Shown: positions 27,378 through 37,018, counted from the first letter of the stretch. The stretch is 64,000 nucleotides of DNA from Syntrophosphaera sp035450685 (GCA_035450685.1 DAOTNF010000004.1:62001-126000); one strand, 5' to 3'. Notes: a model not told the origin generated them from the letters alone. Made by a program: numbers and translations.

Positions 27378-28335
27378 TGTAGCTCTTCAGCAGTTCGTCC
27401 GGGCCTACGCTGGCTGTGCCCACGATGCCGCAGGCGACTCCGGCGGCGTGATTTGCCACTTTTGCCGCAAGATGGATATCCGCGCCGCTCACGTAAGCCA
27501 GGGTCAGAGCGCTGATGACGGTGTCGCCGGCTCCGGAAACGTCAAACACTTCCCGAGCCGCGGTGGGCAGGTGCCTGGCTTGTTTGCCGCCGTCGAAAAC
27601 ATACATTCCCAGACTGCCTCTGGTCACAATCAGGTTTTTGATCTGCATCTCGCTGCGCAATTGGCTGGCAGCAGCCAGAAACTCGTCCTCGCTTTCAAAT
27701 TCCATATCCAGAATGTCCTGCAATTCGCGGAAATTGGGTTTGAAGATATCCACTCCCCGATACTGCCTGAAATTCCTATGTTTGGGATCAACGGCCACTG
27801 GAATGCCCAGACTTTTTGCCAGTTCCAAAGCCCCGGAGATCACCTCTCTGGTCAATACCCCCTTGTTGTAATCTTCAATAATCAGCGCCTGGCAGCCGGG
27901 AAGAAGCCTGCGCAAGCTGTCAAGGAGGGCTGTCCGGGCTTCGTTTCCCAGGTCAATTTGGGTCTCGCGGTCGATACGTACGATCTGCTGGTTCGTTGCT
28001 ACGATCCTGGTCTTCAGGGTTGTCTTTCTGTCCGGATCGGCGATCAAACCGTCAGTTGCCAGGCCTTTGCGCTCCATTATCTGTTTCAGGTCTTGCGCCG
28101 CGCTGTCCCTGCCGGTCACGCCAAGCAAGATTGCATCCCCGCCCAGGGATTTTACGTTCAACGCAGCGTTTGCGGCGCCACCCAGGCGGAACTCCTCTTT
28201 CTGAGCTTCCAGGACAGGCACGGGCGCTTCGGCGGAAATGCGCTCCACCTTGCCCCAGATGTAATGATCCAGCATGATGTCGCCCAGAACGAGGACGCGT
28301 TGCTTGCCAAACTTGGCCAGAAACTCCCTGATCAT
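27364..28335 (-). CDS. rfaE1: D-glycero-beta-D-manno-heptose 7-phosphate kinase
   Basis: A PfkB-family kinase that makes heptose 1,7-bisphosphate. It has LGDIMLDHYIWGKVERISAE near the start, then GGAANAALNVKSLGG and the C-terminal active-site loop DVSGAGDTVIS with the catalytic Asp. Starting at the ATG at 28335 gives about 323 aa, overlaps purF as ATGA and begins at the conserved region. Together with rfaE2 it indicates heptose-containing LPS; the bisphosphate phosphatase gmhB and isomerase gmhA are not in the window. Confidence 0.93.
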   Translation of the reverse strand: MIREFLAKFGKQRVLVLGDIMLDHYIWGKVERISAEAPVPVLEAQKEEFRLGGAANAALNVKSLGGDAILLGVTGRDSAAQDLKQIMERKGLATDGLIADPDRKTTLKTRIVATNQQIVRIDRETQIDLGNEARTALLDSLRRLLPGCQALIIEDYNKGVLTREVISGALELAKSLGIPVAVDPKHRNFRQYRGVDIFKPNFRELQDILDMEFESEDEFLAAASQLRSEMQIKNLIVTRGSLGMYVFDGGKQARHLPTAAREVFDVSGAGDTVISALTLAYVSGADIHLAAKVANHAAGVACGIVGTASVGPDELLKSYNEQR

Positions 28336-29699
28336 GATTTCTCCAGTGGATACTGGCCGTTGAAGCAGGCGTAGCAATACTCGTCCGGACTGTGCAGGCA
28401 AGCTCTCAGTTCATCCAGTTCCAGGTGCTTGAGGCTGTCAACCCCCGTCCGTTGCCGGATTTCTTCCAGGCTGAAGCGGTTTGCCACCAGTTCTTCGGGA
28501 TGGGGCGTATCGATGCCGTAATGGCAGGAATGGCACACCTGGGGCGAGCCGATGCGCAGGTGTATCTCAGCCGCTCCGGCTCTTTTGATTATCTTCACTA
28601 TCTTGCGGATGGTGGTTCCCCTCACGATTGAGTCGTCAATCAACACCACTCTTTTGCCTTCAAAGAAGTTGGGCAGGGCGTTGAATTTCTGATGCACGCT
28701 CTCGTCGCGGATGGTCTGTTCCGGTTTGATAAAGGTTCGTCCGACATAGTGGTTGCGGATCAGGCCTATGGAAAGTGGGATGCCTTTTTCTGCCGCGTAT
28801 CCCACCCCGATAAAGTTAGACGAGTCCGGCACGGGCACCACGCAGTCCGCCTGCAGATCGGGGTCTTTTTGGGCAAGCCGGGCACCGATCTTTTCCCTCA
28901 CGTCAAACACGTTTTCGCCAAAATGGAAACTGTCCGGACGCGAGAAATAGATGTGTTCAAAACTGCAATAGGCATTTCTGTGCCGTTCCCGGTAAAGATT
29001 GGGATCGTTTTCCATCACTGTGGTTCCCTCGCTGTTTACCCTGATGATTCCGGCTGGAGGCACTTCCCGCCGCTCCAGTACACCCAGGATATCCAGGACG
29101 CAGCTTTCAGAGGCTACCACCACAGCCCCGTCCCGGGTTTTGCCCCACACCATGGGCCGGATGCTGAGCGGATCGCGAAACATGTAGAGTTCGCTGCGGG
29201 TGCAGAATACGCTGGAATACGCGCCTTTGATATCGCGCATCAACAGGCGGATGGCGTCAGCGATTTCCCGTCCCTGGGAGATTTGCCAGGCAATGTATTT
29301 GACCAGCAGCTCGCCATCGTTGTCGCTGTTGAAATAGACGTTTTCCGCTTCCAGTTTGGCCCTTACGGCGGCATAGTTGACGAGGTCGCCATTGCTGGCC
29401 AGGGCGTAGGAAGGGCCAAAGAGGGTCTCCACCAGGTGGGGTTGCGAGTTGAAGCTGGTGGCGCTGCCTTTGGTGGGATAGCGGACATGGCCGATAGCCA
29501 GGCTGCCGGGCAGGGAATCCAGCACATCTTCGTGGAAAACATCCTTCACCAGGCCCATGCTCTTGTGCAGCCTCACCACCTTGCCATCGCTCACAGCCAT
29601 GCCGCAGCTTTCCTGGCCCCGGTGTTGCTCGGTAAACAGCCCCAGTGTCGCAAGATTGGCAGCTTCAGGGCTGCCGAATACGCCTATGATCCCGCACAT
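28332..29699 (-). CDS. purF: Amidophosphoribosyltransferase
   Basis: Commits PRPP to purine synthesis using glutamine. The mature-type N-terminus has the catalytic Cys2 (MCGIIGVFG), so no propeptide is seen. The PRPP loop VVLIDDSIVRGTTIRKIV is present. The Cys residues in CHSCHYGID and CYACFNGQYP fit the Bacillus-type enzyme that carries a 4Fe-4S cluster. Length is 455 aa. It sits between plsY and rfaE1, overlapping both. Confidence 0.96.
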   Translation of the reverse strand: MCGIIGVFGSPEAANLATLGLFTEQHRGQESCGMAVSDGKVVRLHKSMGLVKDVFHEDVLDSLPGSLAIGHVRYPTKGSATSFNSQPHLVETLFGPSYALASNGDLVNYAAVRAKLEAENVYFNSDNDGELLVKYIAWQISQGREIADAIRLLMRDIKGAYSSVFCTRSELYMFRDPLSIRPMVWGKTRDGAVVVASESCVLDILGVLERREVPPAGIIRVNSEGTTVMENDPNLYRERHRNAYCSFEHIYFSRPDSFHFGENVFDVREKIGARLAQKDPDLQADCVVPVPDSSNFIGVGYAAEKGIPLSIGLIRNHYVGRTFIKPEQTIRDESVHQKFNALPNFFEGKRVVLIDDSIVRGTTIRKIVKIIKRAGAAEIHLRIGSPQVCHSCHYGIDTPHPEELVANRFSLEEIRQRTGVDSLKHLELDELRACLHSPDEYCYACFNGQYPLEKS

Positions 29700-30358
29700 C
29701 AGCTTTTCCCTTTGCCGGAAAAATCCAGCTTGTTCTCACGCTTTTCAAGCAAGCGCAGAATGTTTTCCTGATGCTTGTAGATGATCAGCGCCGCCACCAC
29801 CATGGTGAACCACGGAATGGAAGGAGCTCCGGAATGATACCAGTTCCAAAAGAATTGAGCCAGGCAGAGAAAAAGCACCCCGGTCACGGATGCCAGGGAA
29901 ACATAGCGGGTGAGAGCCACGATCAGCACAAAGAATATCAGGGTGGCAAAAAGCGGAACGGGAGCCGCATAGATGAACACGCCCGCTGCAGTGGCAACGC
30001 CTTTGCCTCCCTTTCCTCCCAGAAAGATGGAGTACATGTGCCCCAAAATGACCATCAGGGCAGGCAACAGAGCCACGAATGGATCGATGGGGCTATCGAA
30101 CAGGGCGGGAAAACAGGCGGGGATCACGCGCAGGCAGAGCCAGGCCACGCAGAAGCCTTTGAGAAGGTCAAACAGCAGCACCAGGACTCCGGTTCCCGCG
30201 CCAAACTGGCGCAGGGCGTTGGTGGCTCCGATATTTCCGCTGCCGCCGCTACGGATGTCCTTGCGGTGCAACAGCCTGCCAAGCAGGTAACCGAAGGGGA
30301 CGCTGCCGAGCAGATAGCTGGCGGCGCATACGATTAGCCAGAGAAGCGGGAAAGTCAT
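29699..30358 (-). CDS. plsY: Acyl-phosphate:glycerol-3-phosphate acyltransferase
   Basis: An inner-membrane enzyme acylating glycerol 3-phosphate from acyl-phosphate, the first step of phospholipid synthesis. About five hydrophobic segments. The three signature loops are SVPFGYLLGRL, then GSGNIGATNALRQFG, and GHMYSIFLGGKGGKGVATA. Length 219 aa is normal, with a charged C-terminal tail. It overlaps der and purF. The acyl-phosphate maker plsX is not in the window. Confidence 0.95.
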   Translation of the reverse strand: MTFPLLWLIVCAASYLLGSVPFGYLLGRLLHRKDIRSGGSGNIGATNALRQFGAGTGVLVLLFDLLKGFCVAWLCLRVIPACFPALFDSPIDPFVALLPALMVILGHMYSIFLGGKGGKGVATAAGVFIYAAPVPLFATLIFFVLIVALTRYVSLASVTGVLFLCLAQFFWNWYHSGAPSIPWFTMVVAALIIYKHQENILRLLEKRENKLDFSGKGKS

Positions 30359-31692
30359 TGTTCCAACTCGCTTTCTTTTTTACCTTTAAAAATTAACTTG
30401 ATGCTCACGCCTTCGAAGGAGAACATGTCCCTGATCTGATTTTGCAGGTAGCGGCGGTAGTTCTCGCTCACCAGGGCGGGCTGATTGCAGAAAAAGACGA
30501 AGGTGGGGGGCTTGACCGCCGCCTGGGTCACATAGTGGATCTTGACATGCTTGCCCGTTTTGTGTGTGGGTGGGCGGCGCTCCACAACCTGTTCCATAAA
30601 GCGGTTCAGTTCGCTGGTGCTGATCCTCTTTTTGCTTTCTTCCTCGATCTTGACCACCATTTCCATCACCCGGTTGATGCGCTGGCCTGTTTTGGCGGAG
30701 ATGAACAGCACCGGAGCGTATTGCAAAAATGGCATCTCCTCGTGCAGGCTGGCTATGAACCTGCCGGTGCTGCCGCTGTCCTTTTCCACCAGATCCCATT
30801 TGTTGAAGACCACCATCACTTCCTTGTGCCTGCGTTTGGCGTAGGAGGCGATCTTCACATCCTGGGCGGAAAGGGGCTCATCGGCAGCCAGCACGATAAC
30901 CACCACATCCGAGCGGTCAACCGCTTCGATGGTGCGCATCACGCTGTAATATTCCACTCCATAGTTGACCTTGGTCTTGCGCCGCAGTCCTGCTGTGTCG
31001 ATCAAGATATATTCGTTTCCATGATAGCGGAAGACACTGTCGATGGCATCCCTCGTGGTGCCGGGCACATCTGTCACGATCTGTTTTTCCTGCCCCAAAA
31101 GCAGGTTGACGATGGAGGACTTGCCCACATTGGGTTTGCCTACCACGGCTATCTTGATGCGTTCATCGGCGGGTTCATCCGCCGCGGCTTGGGTATCCGG
31201 CATCAGTTTGAGCAGCTCATCCAGGAAGTTTCCGGTGTTGCGTCCGTGACTGGCTGAGATGGGGAAGGGGTCGCCATAGCCAAGCTGCAAAAAGTCGTAG
31301 AGTTCCCACTCAAACTTCTCGCTGTCTGTTTTGTTGGCTACCAGCATCACCTTATCCCGGTGGGGATAGAGGATGCGGGCTATCTCGCGGTCGATGTCGG
31401 TGCTTCCGGTTTGAGCGTCCACCATAAAGATGATCAGGTCGGATTCATCGATGGCCAGGATGGCCTGATGCCGGATCATCTTGTCCATCGCTTCGCCGCT
31501 GTCAAAAACAATGCCTCCGGTATCCACCAGCTTGAAAACCTTGCCGTTCCATTCCACGTCTTCATATTTGCGGTCTCGCGTGATACCCGCTTCCGGATCC
31601 ACAATAGCCACCCGCTTACGGCATAAGCGGTTGAATAACGTGGATTTGCCCACGTTGGGGCGTCCCACTATGGAGACAACGTGTTTCCTCAT
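30355..31692 (-). CDS. der: Ribosome biogenesis GTPase Der (EngA)
   Basis: Double GTPase needed for 50S maturation. The first G domain has GRPNVGKST, DTGG and NKTD; the second has GKPNVGKSS, DTAG and NKWD. A KH-like C-terminal domain follows with RRPPTHKTGKHVKIHY. At 445 aa it is full length. It is the first gene of the long minus-strand operon, with a TTGACA 58 nt upstream of its start. Confidence 0.97.
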   Translation of the reverse strand: MRKHVVSIVGRPNVGKSTLFNRLCRKRVAIVDPEAGITRDRKYEDVEWNGKVFKLVDTGGIVFDSGEAMDKMIRHQAILAIDESDLIIFMVDAQTGSTDIDREIARILYPHRDKVMLVANKTDSEKFEWELYDFLQLGYGDPFPISASHGRNTGNFLDELLKLMPDTQAAADEPADERIKIAVVGKPNVGKSSIVNLLLGQEKQIVTDVPGTTRDAIDSVFRYHGNEYILIDTAGLRRKTKVNYGVEYYSVMRTIEAVDRSDVVVIVLAADEPLSAQDVKIASYAKRRHKEVMVVFNKWDLVEKDSGSTGRFIASLHEEMPFLQYAPVLFISAKTGQRINRVMEMVVKIEEESKKRISTSELNRFMEQVVERRPPTHKTGKHVKIHYVTQAAVKPPTFVFFCNQPALVSENYRRYLQNQIRDMFSFEGVSIKLIFKGKKESELEQ

Positions 31693-31822
31693 TGTGCTTT
31701 TCTCATTTCAAGCTGATTTTTGGCGCAAGTCTTTTCTCAGCCGCTATTTTGTCAATGGCTTAGTGCTTCACGCGGTTGGATGGCACGCCAGGGGGATTCA
31801 GGTTTTGCCAAAGCGCCTGGAT

Positions 31823-32890
31823 TCAGGAGCAGACCTCAGCCGCCAGGCCGCCTGCGGTGAGCTGGGAAAGATAGAGGTCAGGGCAGGCGTTGATTTCCAG
31901 GATCACCGGCCCGTTGACCGACACCGCCACGTCCCATCCTGCGAATTCCAGTTCGTGGAAGGCGTGGCATGCTCTTTCAACCAGGTTTTTCAGCTCCTGC
32001 CAATGCTCCACCGTCACGTCTTCGAAGCGGATTCCGCTGTTGGGATGCGCCTCATAACTCAGCGTGTCGTAAAAAGCTGTGCCCACCCTGTCCAGTCTGC
32101 CAGTTTCCAGATTCACATTCAAAGCCAGGCCGCCCTTGTGCATATTGTCCACAACCTGGCCGTCCCTGCCAAAGCGGATGCTGGCGGCGAGTATCTTTGC
32201 CTGGCCACGCCGGTAGCGGCTCAGCACCCTGATCGAGTTTACGGAATCGGGATAGACCCGGCTCAGGGACTCGCATTGCTCAACGCCAGGCTGCAGGATG
32301 AACGGGCGTTTTCCGCAGCGCTGCCTGATCTGTTGCGCAGATAGTATCTCACCGCCGTGTTTGAAGTTGCCATCGGCATTGAGGTCGTAGGCAAAGATAT
32401 CCGTGCCAAGCCTGCCCATACTGTATTTGAGGATCAATCTGCCTGATTTCTGGCTTTGGATCAGGACGTCGGCGGCGCTGTCCGTCAGAGGCTGGCCATC
32501 CGCGCCGTAAAAGCGTCTTCCCCTGTATTTGAGGATTATGCCCGGATGCGGAAGGCCATAGCGTTCCATCAGGTCTGCAAATAGGCTTTTATCCCTGCAG
32601 ATGATGCTGTAATTGTGGGGAGTGTGGGCTCGTTGCGAAATCCTCCACCAAGTGGTGGGAGGCACGTAGCTCTTCATTTGGGCAAGGCTGAGCTGGCAGT
32701 CCTTCGCGAACATCCGGTGCTGGAAATACTGCTGGGGAAATGCGCGCCAATGCAGGCTGAGGGCCAGGAATTCCCAGATCTGCCGCGCCAATGGTTTGCG
32801 TGGCTTCACCATCCTGTAGCTGTCAACGCACTCCCCCAATATGGAGTAGAACCCCTTTATCCTTTCAACGTAAGCTTTGATTATATACAT
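31823..32890 (-). CDS. ATP-grasp protein, sugar-transfer-associated type
   Basis: A 355-aa protein with an N-terminal helical region (to about 110) and an ATP-grasp fold. Visible elements are the KYSMGRLGTDIF segment, then FILQPGVEQ and SVNSIRVLSRYRRGQ, and a C-terminal EFAGWDVAVS and VILEINACPDL with the metal-binding Glu and Asn. This matches the ATP-grasp group often found near polysaccharide and sugar-transfer genes. No such cluster is next to it here. It probably joins a carboxylate to an amine or thiol; the substrate is unknown. A TTGACT is 65 nt before the start. Confidence 0.78.
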   Translation of the reverse strand: MYIIKAYVERIKGFYSILGECVDSYRMVKPRKPLARQIWEFLALSLHWRAFPQQYFQHRMFAKDCQLSLAQMKSYVPPTTWWRISQRAHTPHNYSIICRDKSLFADLMERYGLPHPGIILKYRGRRFYGADGQPLTDSAADVLIQSQKSGRLILKYSMGRLGTDIFAYDLNADGNFKHGGEILSAQQIRQRCGKRPFILQPGVEQCESLSRVYPDSVNSIRVLSRYRRGQAKILAASIRFGRDGQVVDNMHKGGLALNVNLETGRLDRVGTAFYDTLSYEAHPNSGIRFEDVTVEHWQELKNLVERACHAFHELEFAGWDVAVSVNGPVILEINACPDLYLSQLTAGGLAAEVCS

Positions 32891-32992
32891 GCTGTTCCCT
32901 GTCGCTTTTTCTTTGGCAAGCCATGGTTGCTCATCTTTTCCACCGCTTGGGTTCAGTCAAGAAAAACCGCATCACTTCAGTTTTAAATATTG

Positions 32993-33015
32993 TCCACGAA
33001 TTACACGAATTATAA
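32993..33015 (+). repeat. Fragment of the ACACGAATT repeat (family C)
   Basis: A short stretch, CCACGAATTACACGAATTAT, the same core as the longer copies at 33142 and 50351 but without their downstream tail. A GGTGGAAA-rich stretch follows at 33019-33050. Confidence 0.65.
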
Positions 33016-33075
33016 AGGGTGGAAAGGTGAAATGGTGGAAAGGAGCCCTGAAAACAAGCACCCCAGACCATACTC

Positions 33076-33506
33076 CGTGTCATCCCGGGCAGACGGGGCC
33101 CCTCTGGGGTGGCTGACCCGGGATCCAGTCTTTTAGAAACGCCCACGAATTACACGAATTAACACGAATTATAAGAACAGGATTGGGGCAAGTGTCCAGC
33201 CAAAAAACAACCACCCGATACCGAAACAAAGCCCCCCAGACTACCAACCGTGTCATCACGGCCTGAGAGCTGTGATCCAGTCTTTTAGAAACAACCACCC
33301 GACCCCGAAACAAACCACACCAAACCATAAAACTGTGTCATCACGGCCTGCGAGCCGTGATCCAGTCTTTTAAAAACAATCACCCGACCACAAAACAAAG
33401 CGCATCAGACACCAACCCGTGTCATCCCGGGCAAGCCGGGGTCCTCGACGGATCGGCAACGATCCGTTGGGGTGAGATAGCTTGCCCCGGGATCCAGTCT
33501 TTTAAG
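33076..33506 (+). repeat. Array of four palindromic repeats (family A)
   Basis: Four units at 33076-33140, 33249-33292, 33334-33377 and 33418-33506. Each has GTCAT, a stem with arms ATCCCGGG/CCCGGGAT or ATCACGGC/GCCGTGAT, then CCAGTCTTTTA and a linker like CAACCACCCGACC. Units 2 to 4 start 85 and 84 nt apart. Unit 4 carries an inner hairpin CGGATCG-GCAA-CGATCCG. The wider gap between units 1 and 2 is explained by an inserted family C copy at 33142. No gene is visible in 32891-33529. Confidence 0.85.
33142..33206 (+). repeat. ACACGAATT repeat with tail (family C), inside the family A array
   Basis: CCACGAATTACACGAATT, then AACACGAATTATAAGAACAG and GTGTCCAGCC. It interrupts the linker after CCAGTCTTTTAGAAA. 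A matching copy sits at the same point of a family A unit at 50351-50415. Confidence 0.75.
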
Positions 33507-33529
33507 GCTTCAAACAACCACCATAAACA

Positions 33530-35905
33530 TCACCTGACAAGCGTAACCTTTTTACTCAACGCCCCTATCCCATTGACCTTCAGGTTGAGAATGTAAACAC
33601 CGCTGGAACACTGCCTGCCAGCTTCATCCCTGCCATCCCAATAGCTGAATTGCTCACCTGCCTTGCCGGGATCAAGCGCGATGCTCTTTACTCTTTGTCC
33701 CTTGATGTTGTAGATGTCTATGCTTGTGCTTGTTACCCTTGTTTTGTTATTACACTGATTGGAGGACAGAATAACCTTGAGATTGGTGAAAACCGTAAAG
33801 GGATTGGGATAGGCGGCAAGCTTCGGGGCAGGTAGCTCCGGAACCACCGGATCGTCAATGGCAACCCAGGGCTCTGCTCCATACTCATAACAGCCCATGT
33901 CGATGCGACCATCCCAGATGCGCCAGTTGCCTGCCAGATCGTAAGGAAGCAGGCCAAGGCCCTCCGTGTCCGGAGTCCCGCAGTTGATGCAGGGTGAGGC
34001 GGCGGAAAGGCTGTAATAGAGCGGATCGTTGGTATCATCACCACCCAGAAAGAGGGGGTTGCCAGTGATATTGGTATCAGAGTAGTTAATTGTACAACCA
34101 ATCCATGGCCAAATATCGCTATAACCATTCCTGATCAGGTTGTTTTCGAGGGTCAATGTAGTGGGGATACCTGTCCCATCCATGGGATTGATGGCGATTT
34201 CCTTGGACCTGTTGTTATAAAATATGCAGTTGGAGATTGTTACATTCCCATTTACCATCAGAGCTTCGCCGTTACCGGTATGCCCGGAAAAGGTGCAATT
34301 GGTGATGTTCATCTCCGGATATGTGTGTCCAACTATTAACACACCTCTTTCGTTGCAGTTTATATTCGAAAACAAACAGTTCCGGAACGTATAATACTGT
34401 TGTGATTGGGGATTTAAAACTCCACCAAAACAAATAGCCTGAGCATCATCATCCGCCATTGATAGATTAGTAAATATTGAATTCTCTACTGTAAAACTCT
34501 GTCCTGCCGATGTCCATATTAAAGGCTTTGCCCACACTTGATTACTGGTATATGTTGATGCTGCGTTTCTGAAAACTGAGTTCCGGATTGTTCCGGTGAT
34601 GTAGCCATCAGTATATAACATTCCCATTTGGTCGGTTGTTATATCCTCGATCGTAATACCATCCCAAAATACATTTGAAGCCCGTGAAATATCTATCACT
34701 GCATACAAATCCGGACTCAGTTCATGCATCCTGAGGTTTTTCAGGTGCAGCGCTTCTTCCTCAAAGCCCCAGATAGCACAACTGTTGTCCGATCCGGTGG
34801 AAGTGATGGACAGGTCCTCCAGGCTGGCATTGCTCTGATAAAAGCTTGTGAATACATTTAAAGGATTGTATTGCACATTGGCATAAAATGGGTCCATCTC
34901 ACCCACTACCTGGGTCTCCTCAATCCCTGCACCCCTGACCCTTACCCAGCTTTTTAAAGGTATTGGAAACACCTGCTGGTTGACGGTGCGGGAATAGGTG
35001 CCCGGAAGCAGGTGTACCGTCTTAGGGTTCGAGCTGTCGGAGGCAACCCTGTAGATTGCCGTTCTGATTGTCTTGAGGGCTGTCGCGGGACTCAAACCGT
35101 CGTTGGCGTCGTCTCCCTCCGGAGACACGTATAGGTCGTGGTTGATCTCCTGGTGATGGAACGCCTGGGCGTCTATCAGCAGTTCAAATTCATTGCCGGA
35201 AGCCCTTAAAGCTGCGGCGTAGAAACTGCTGGGATTGGTTACCGTGAACATCTCGAGGGGAATGCTCAGGTCATTGTTGATCGAGTGGGCAACTATATCC
35301 TGTCCTGCCCCGGCTGTGTTGTTGTATATGGAACAGCGGTTAACCGGATCAAAGGTAACGTTTACTGACCCCATGTAGCCATTGATGTATATACCACCTG
35401 CCATTATATAAGCATAATTGTCAAATATCCGAACCCCACTCAGCACTGTCGTGCTCTTAAATATGTTTATGCCTGCTCCGTATGGAGAAGCATTTCCAAA
35501 CAGTGAACAATTTGTAATTACTGATGTGCTATTCTCCCCTAATGATATTCCTGTCCTGCTATTAGTTATGGAAAAGCCACGGATACTGATGTTCTGGACA
35601 TTTTGGTTGACTCTTATGCCTCGCGCATTCAGGCCGCCATCAATGATGGTTGAAGCAATATATGAGGGGTCATTGGATGAATATTCCAAACTTACGATAA
35701 CGATATTGTTTACAGAAATATTTACATTCTCCATATACCTGCCCGGGTACACAAGAATTGAATCCCCGGGTGACGATGCTGTAACCGCCGTTTGAATACT
35801 GGAATATTGCCCTGCTCCGTTGATATCGACAATTCTGGTTACGGCACGCAGCCCCATGCCCATCAAACACAAGAGCCCGGCTATGATCCATCTATATCTT
35901 TGCAT
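33530..35905 (-). CDS. Secreted parallel beta-helix protein with type IX-like C-terminal sorting domain
   Basis: About 791 aa. A signal peptide (MQRYRWIIAGLLCLMGMG, cut near LRA) is followed by pectate-lyase-like beta-helix coils: YSSIQTAVTASSPGDSILV, repeated NNI/NCTF/NCIFYNN turns, and LYVSPEGDDANDGLSP. The end has PKLAAYPNPFTVFTNLKV, a FlgD-like Ig fold and SSGVYILNLKVNG, which is the form of sorting domains used by type IX secretion. I chose the ATG at 35905, preceded by GGGAG, because it gives a normal signal peptide; the frame is open up to 36019. Probably a surface-exposed or released carbohydrate-interacting protein; no catalytic residues were identified. Confidence 0.84.
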   Translation of the reverse strand: MQRYRWIIAGLLCLMGMGLRAVTRIVDINGAGQYSSIQTAVTASSPGDSILVYPGRYMENVNISVNNIVIVSLEYSSNDPSYIASTIIDGGLNARGIRVNQNVQNISIRGFSITNSRTGISLGENSTSVITNCSLFGNASPYGAGINIFKSTTVLSGVRIFDNYAYIMAGGIYINGYMGSVNVTFDPVNRCSIYNNTAGAGQDIVAHSINNDLSIPLEMFTVTNPSSFYAAALRASGNEFELLIDAQAFHHQEINHDLYVSPEGDDANDGLSPATALKTIRTAIYRVASDSSNPKTVHLLPGTYSRTVNQQVFPIPLKSWVRVRGAGIEETQVVGEMDPFYANVQYNPLNVFTSFYQSNASLEDLSITSTGSDNSCAIWGFEEEALHLKNLRMHELSPDLYAVIDISRASNVFWDGITIEDITTDQMGMLYTDGYITGTIRNSVFRNAASTYTSNQVWAKPLIWTSAGQSFTVENSIFTNLSMADDDAQAICFGGVLNPQSQQYYTFRNCLFSNINCNERGVLIVGHTYPEMNITNCTFSGHTGNGEALMVNGNVTISNCIFYNNRSKEIAINPMDGTGIPTTLTLENNLIRNGYSDIWPWIGCTINYSDTNITGNPLFLGGDDTNDPLYYSLSAASPCINCGTPDTEGLGLLPYDLAGNWRIWDGRIDMGCYEYGAEPWVAIDDPVVPELPAPKLAAYPNPFTVFTNLKVILSSNQCNNKTRVTSTSIDIYNIKGQRVKSIALDPGKAGEQFSYWDGRDEAGRQCSSGVYILNLKVNGIGALSKKVTLVR

Positions 35906-36116
35906 GTCAACTCCCATAAGCGGGGAGGGCATAAAGCTGTGCCCCAGATGCTGGCGCAAGACTCCACCCCTTGTTTTTACGGCTCTTTGAGGGCATACGG
36001 CACTCCTCGTTACTAACAATCTTATTATTGCAAAGCTACTAAGCGCATTTTATCATCTGATAATTACAGGTCAAGTTCTTTTTTCTCTTTGTCGGTATCC
36101 GCGGCTGACGCCGTAT

Positions 36117-36252
36117 GATATTCTTTGCTTTTGCGTTATCACAATTTACTTTTTTCTGGCATGACATTCTTCCGTTTGCAGTTTCATACTTTGCTTTATT
36201 TGAGTATGATGATCTTGCGTTTGTGTTTTCATTACTGGCTCTCTGTCCGCAT
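36117..36252. repeat. Three degenerate tandem repeats of about 45 nt
   Basis: Units begin at 36117, 36163 and 36208 (GATATTC, GACATTC, GATGATC), each followed by a (C/G)TTTGC- or CTTTTGC-like stretch and then TTATCA or TTTCAT. In the minus-strand frame of 36039-36404 they read as about 15-aa repeats such as YSNKAKYETANGRMS and CQKKVNCDNAKAKNI. The frame has no convincing start signal or relatives I recognise, so I list a repeat and not a gene. Confidence 0.5.
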
Positions 36253-36549
36253 GAAGTCCAAGAGCCAACTTGTCTGGAGGCAGTTTGCAGTCTGGTAAGG
36301 CTCTTGAACTCCATGCTGGCTGTGTTTGGAGTTCGAGACGGCAATATAGGTTTCATGCTTATGCAAGTCCTGAAGCCGGCTCGGACTTCAAACATTATTA
36401 TCAAACACTGGCTCCCAGCTCAAGCGGTTCACACATATTTACGCGGATAATATAAGGGCTGCCGAAGTCTGTTCGGCAGAGGCAACGGAGTTGCCTGTCT
36501 GGAAGAGACCTCCGGTCTCTGTGGCAAACGGACTTTGCCACCCCTGGGA

Positions 36550-36586
36550 ACTGGATCCCGGGTCGCTGCCCGGGATGACACAGTTT
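36550..36586 (-). repeat. Single family A palindrome, inverted orientation
   Basis: Arms ATCCCGGG and CCCGGGAT around a short loop, with CCAGT on the minus strand after the right arm. It is the only copy in the opposite direction. The ATCTGCGCCAATCTGCGTG repeat (family D) lies downstream at about 36643-36665. Confidence 0.75.
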
Positions 36587-36825
36587 TGAGGTCCGGTGTG
36601 TTTTGTTTCGGGGGGAACCATTCCACCGTCAAATATCTGCGCTTTTATCTGCGCCAATCTGCGTGAACTACCTTTTCACCTTCAAATATCCTGCTGATCC
36701 TGTCGATCCCGTTATCCGCGTTCTATAATCCTTTCCACCATTTCACCAACTCATAAACAGAACGCAAACAATATAGTATTACATTCACCAAATACAATGT
36801 CAATAATCTGCATATTCCTTCATAG

Positions 36826-36938
36826 CGCCCTCCCTTGCTGCTCCTGCATTTGGTGCCATCATCCTTAGGTCATCCCTCACCAAGTTAAGGATGACCTACG
36901 GAAAATATAGACTTAGCCCACCCCGTCAAATGAGGGCG
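36826..36938. repeat. MITE-like element, copy 2
   Basis: Left end CGCCCTCCCTTGC, right end CAAATGAGGGCGG, with the internal palindrome AGGTCATCC...TTAAGGATGACCT. It is close in sequence to the copies at 50608 and 58799. The rest of 35906-37059 holds no gene I can support. Confidence 0.78.
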
Positions 36939-36990
36939 GCATTTATTTCAGGCATGCGCATTAATTGGCAAGTTCCGCGCGAAAGGGGCA

Positions 36991-37018
36991 AAGAAAAGCC
37001 CCCAAGTGGCTGGGGGCT
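36991..37018 (-). terminator. Rho-independent terminator of the OmpA-family gene
   Basis: On the minus strand, an 8-bp GC-rich hairpin (AGCCCCCA, loop GCCACT, TGGGGGCT) is followed by TTTCTTT, about 40 nt after the gene's stop codon. Confidence 0.85.

Noticed and set aside
33076..33506. CRISPR array
   Set aside because: Repeats are palindromic with conserved, not unique, linkers, spacing is irregular and no cas gene is present.
36115..36450. 111-aa plus-strand frame, hydrophobic and Phe-rich
   Set aside because: Its composition comes from the 45-nt T-rich repeat; there is no convincing start signal or family.
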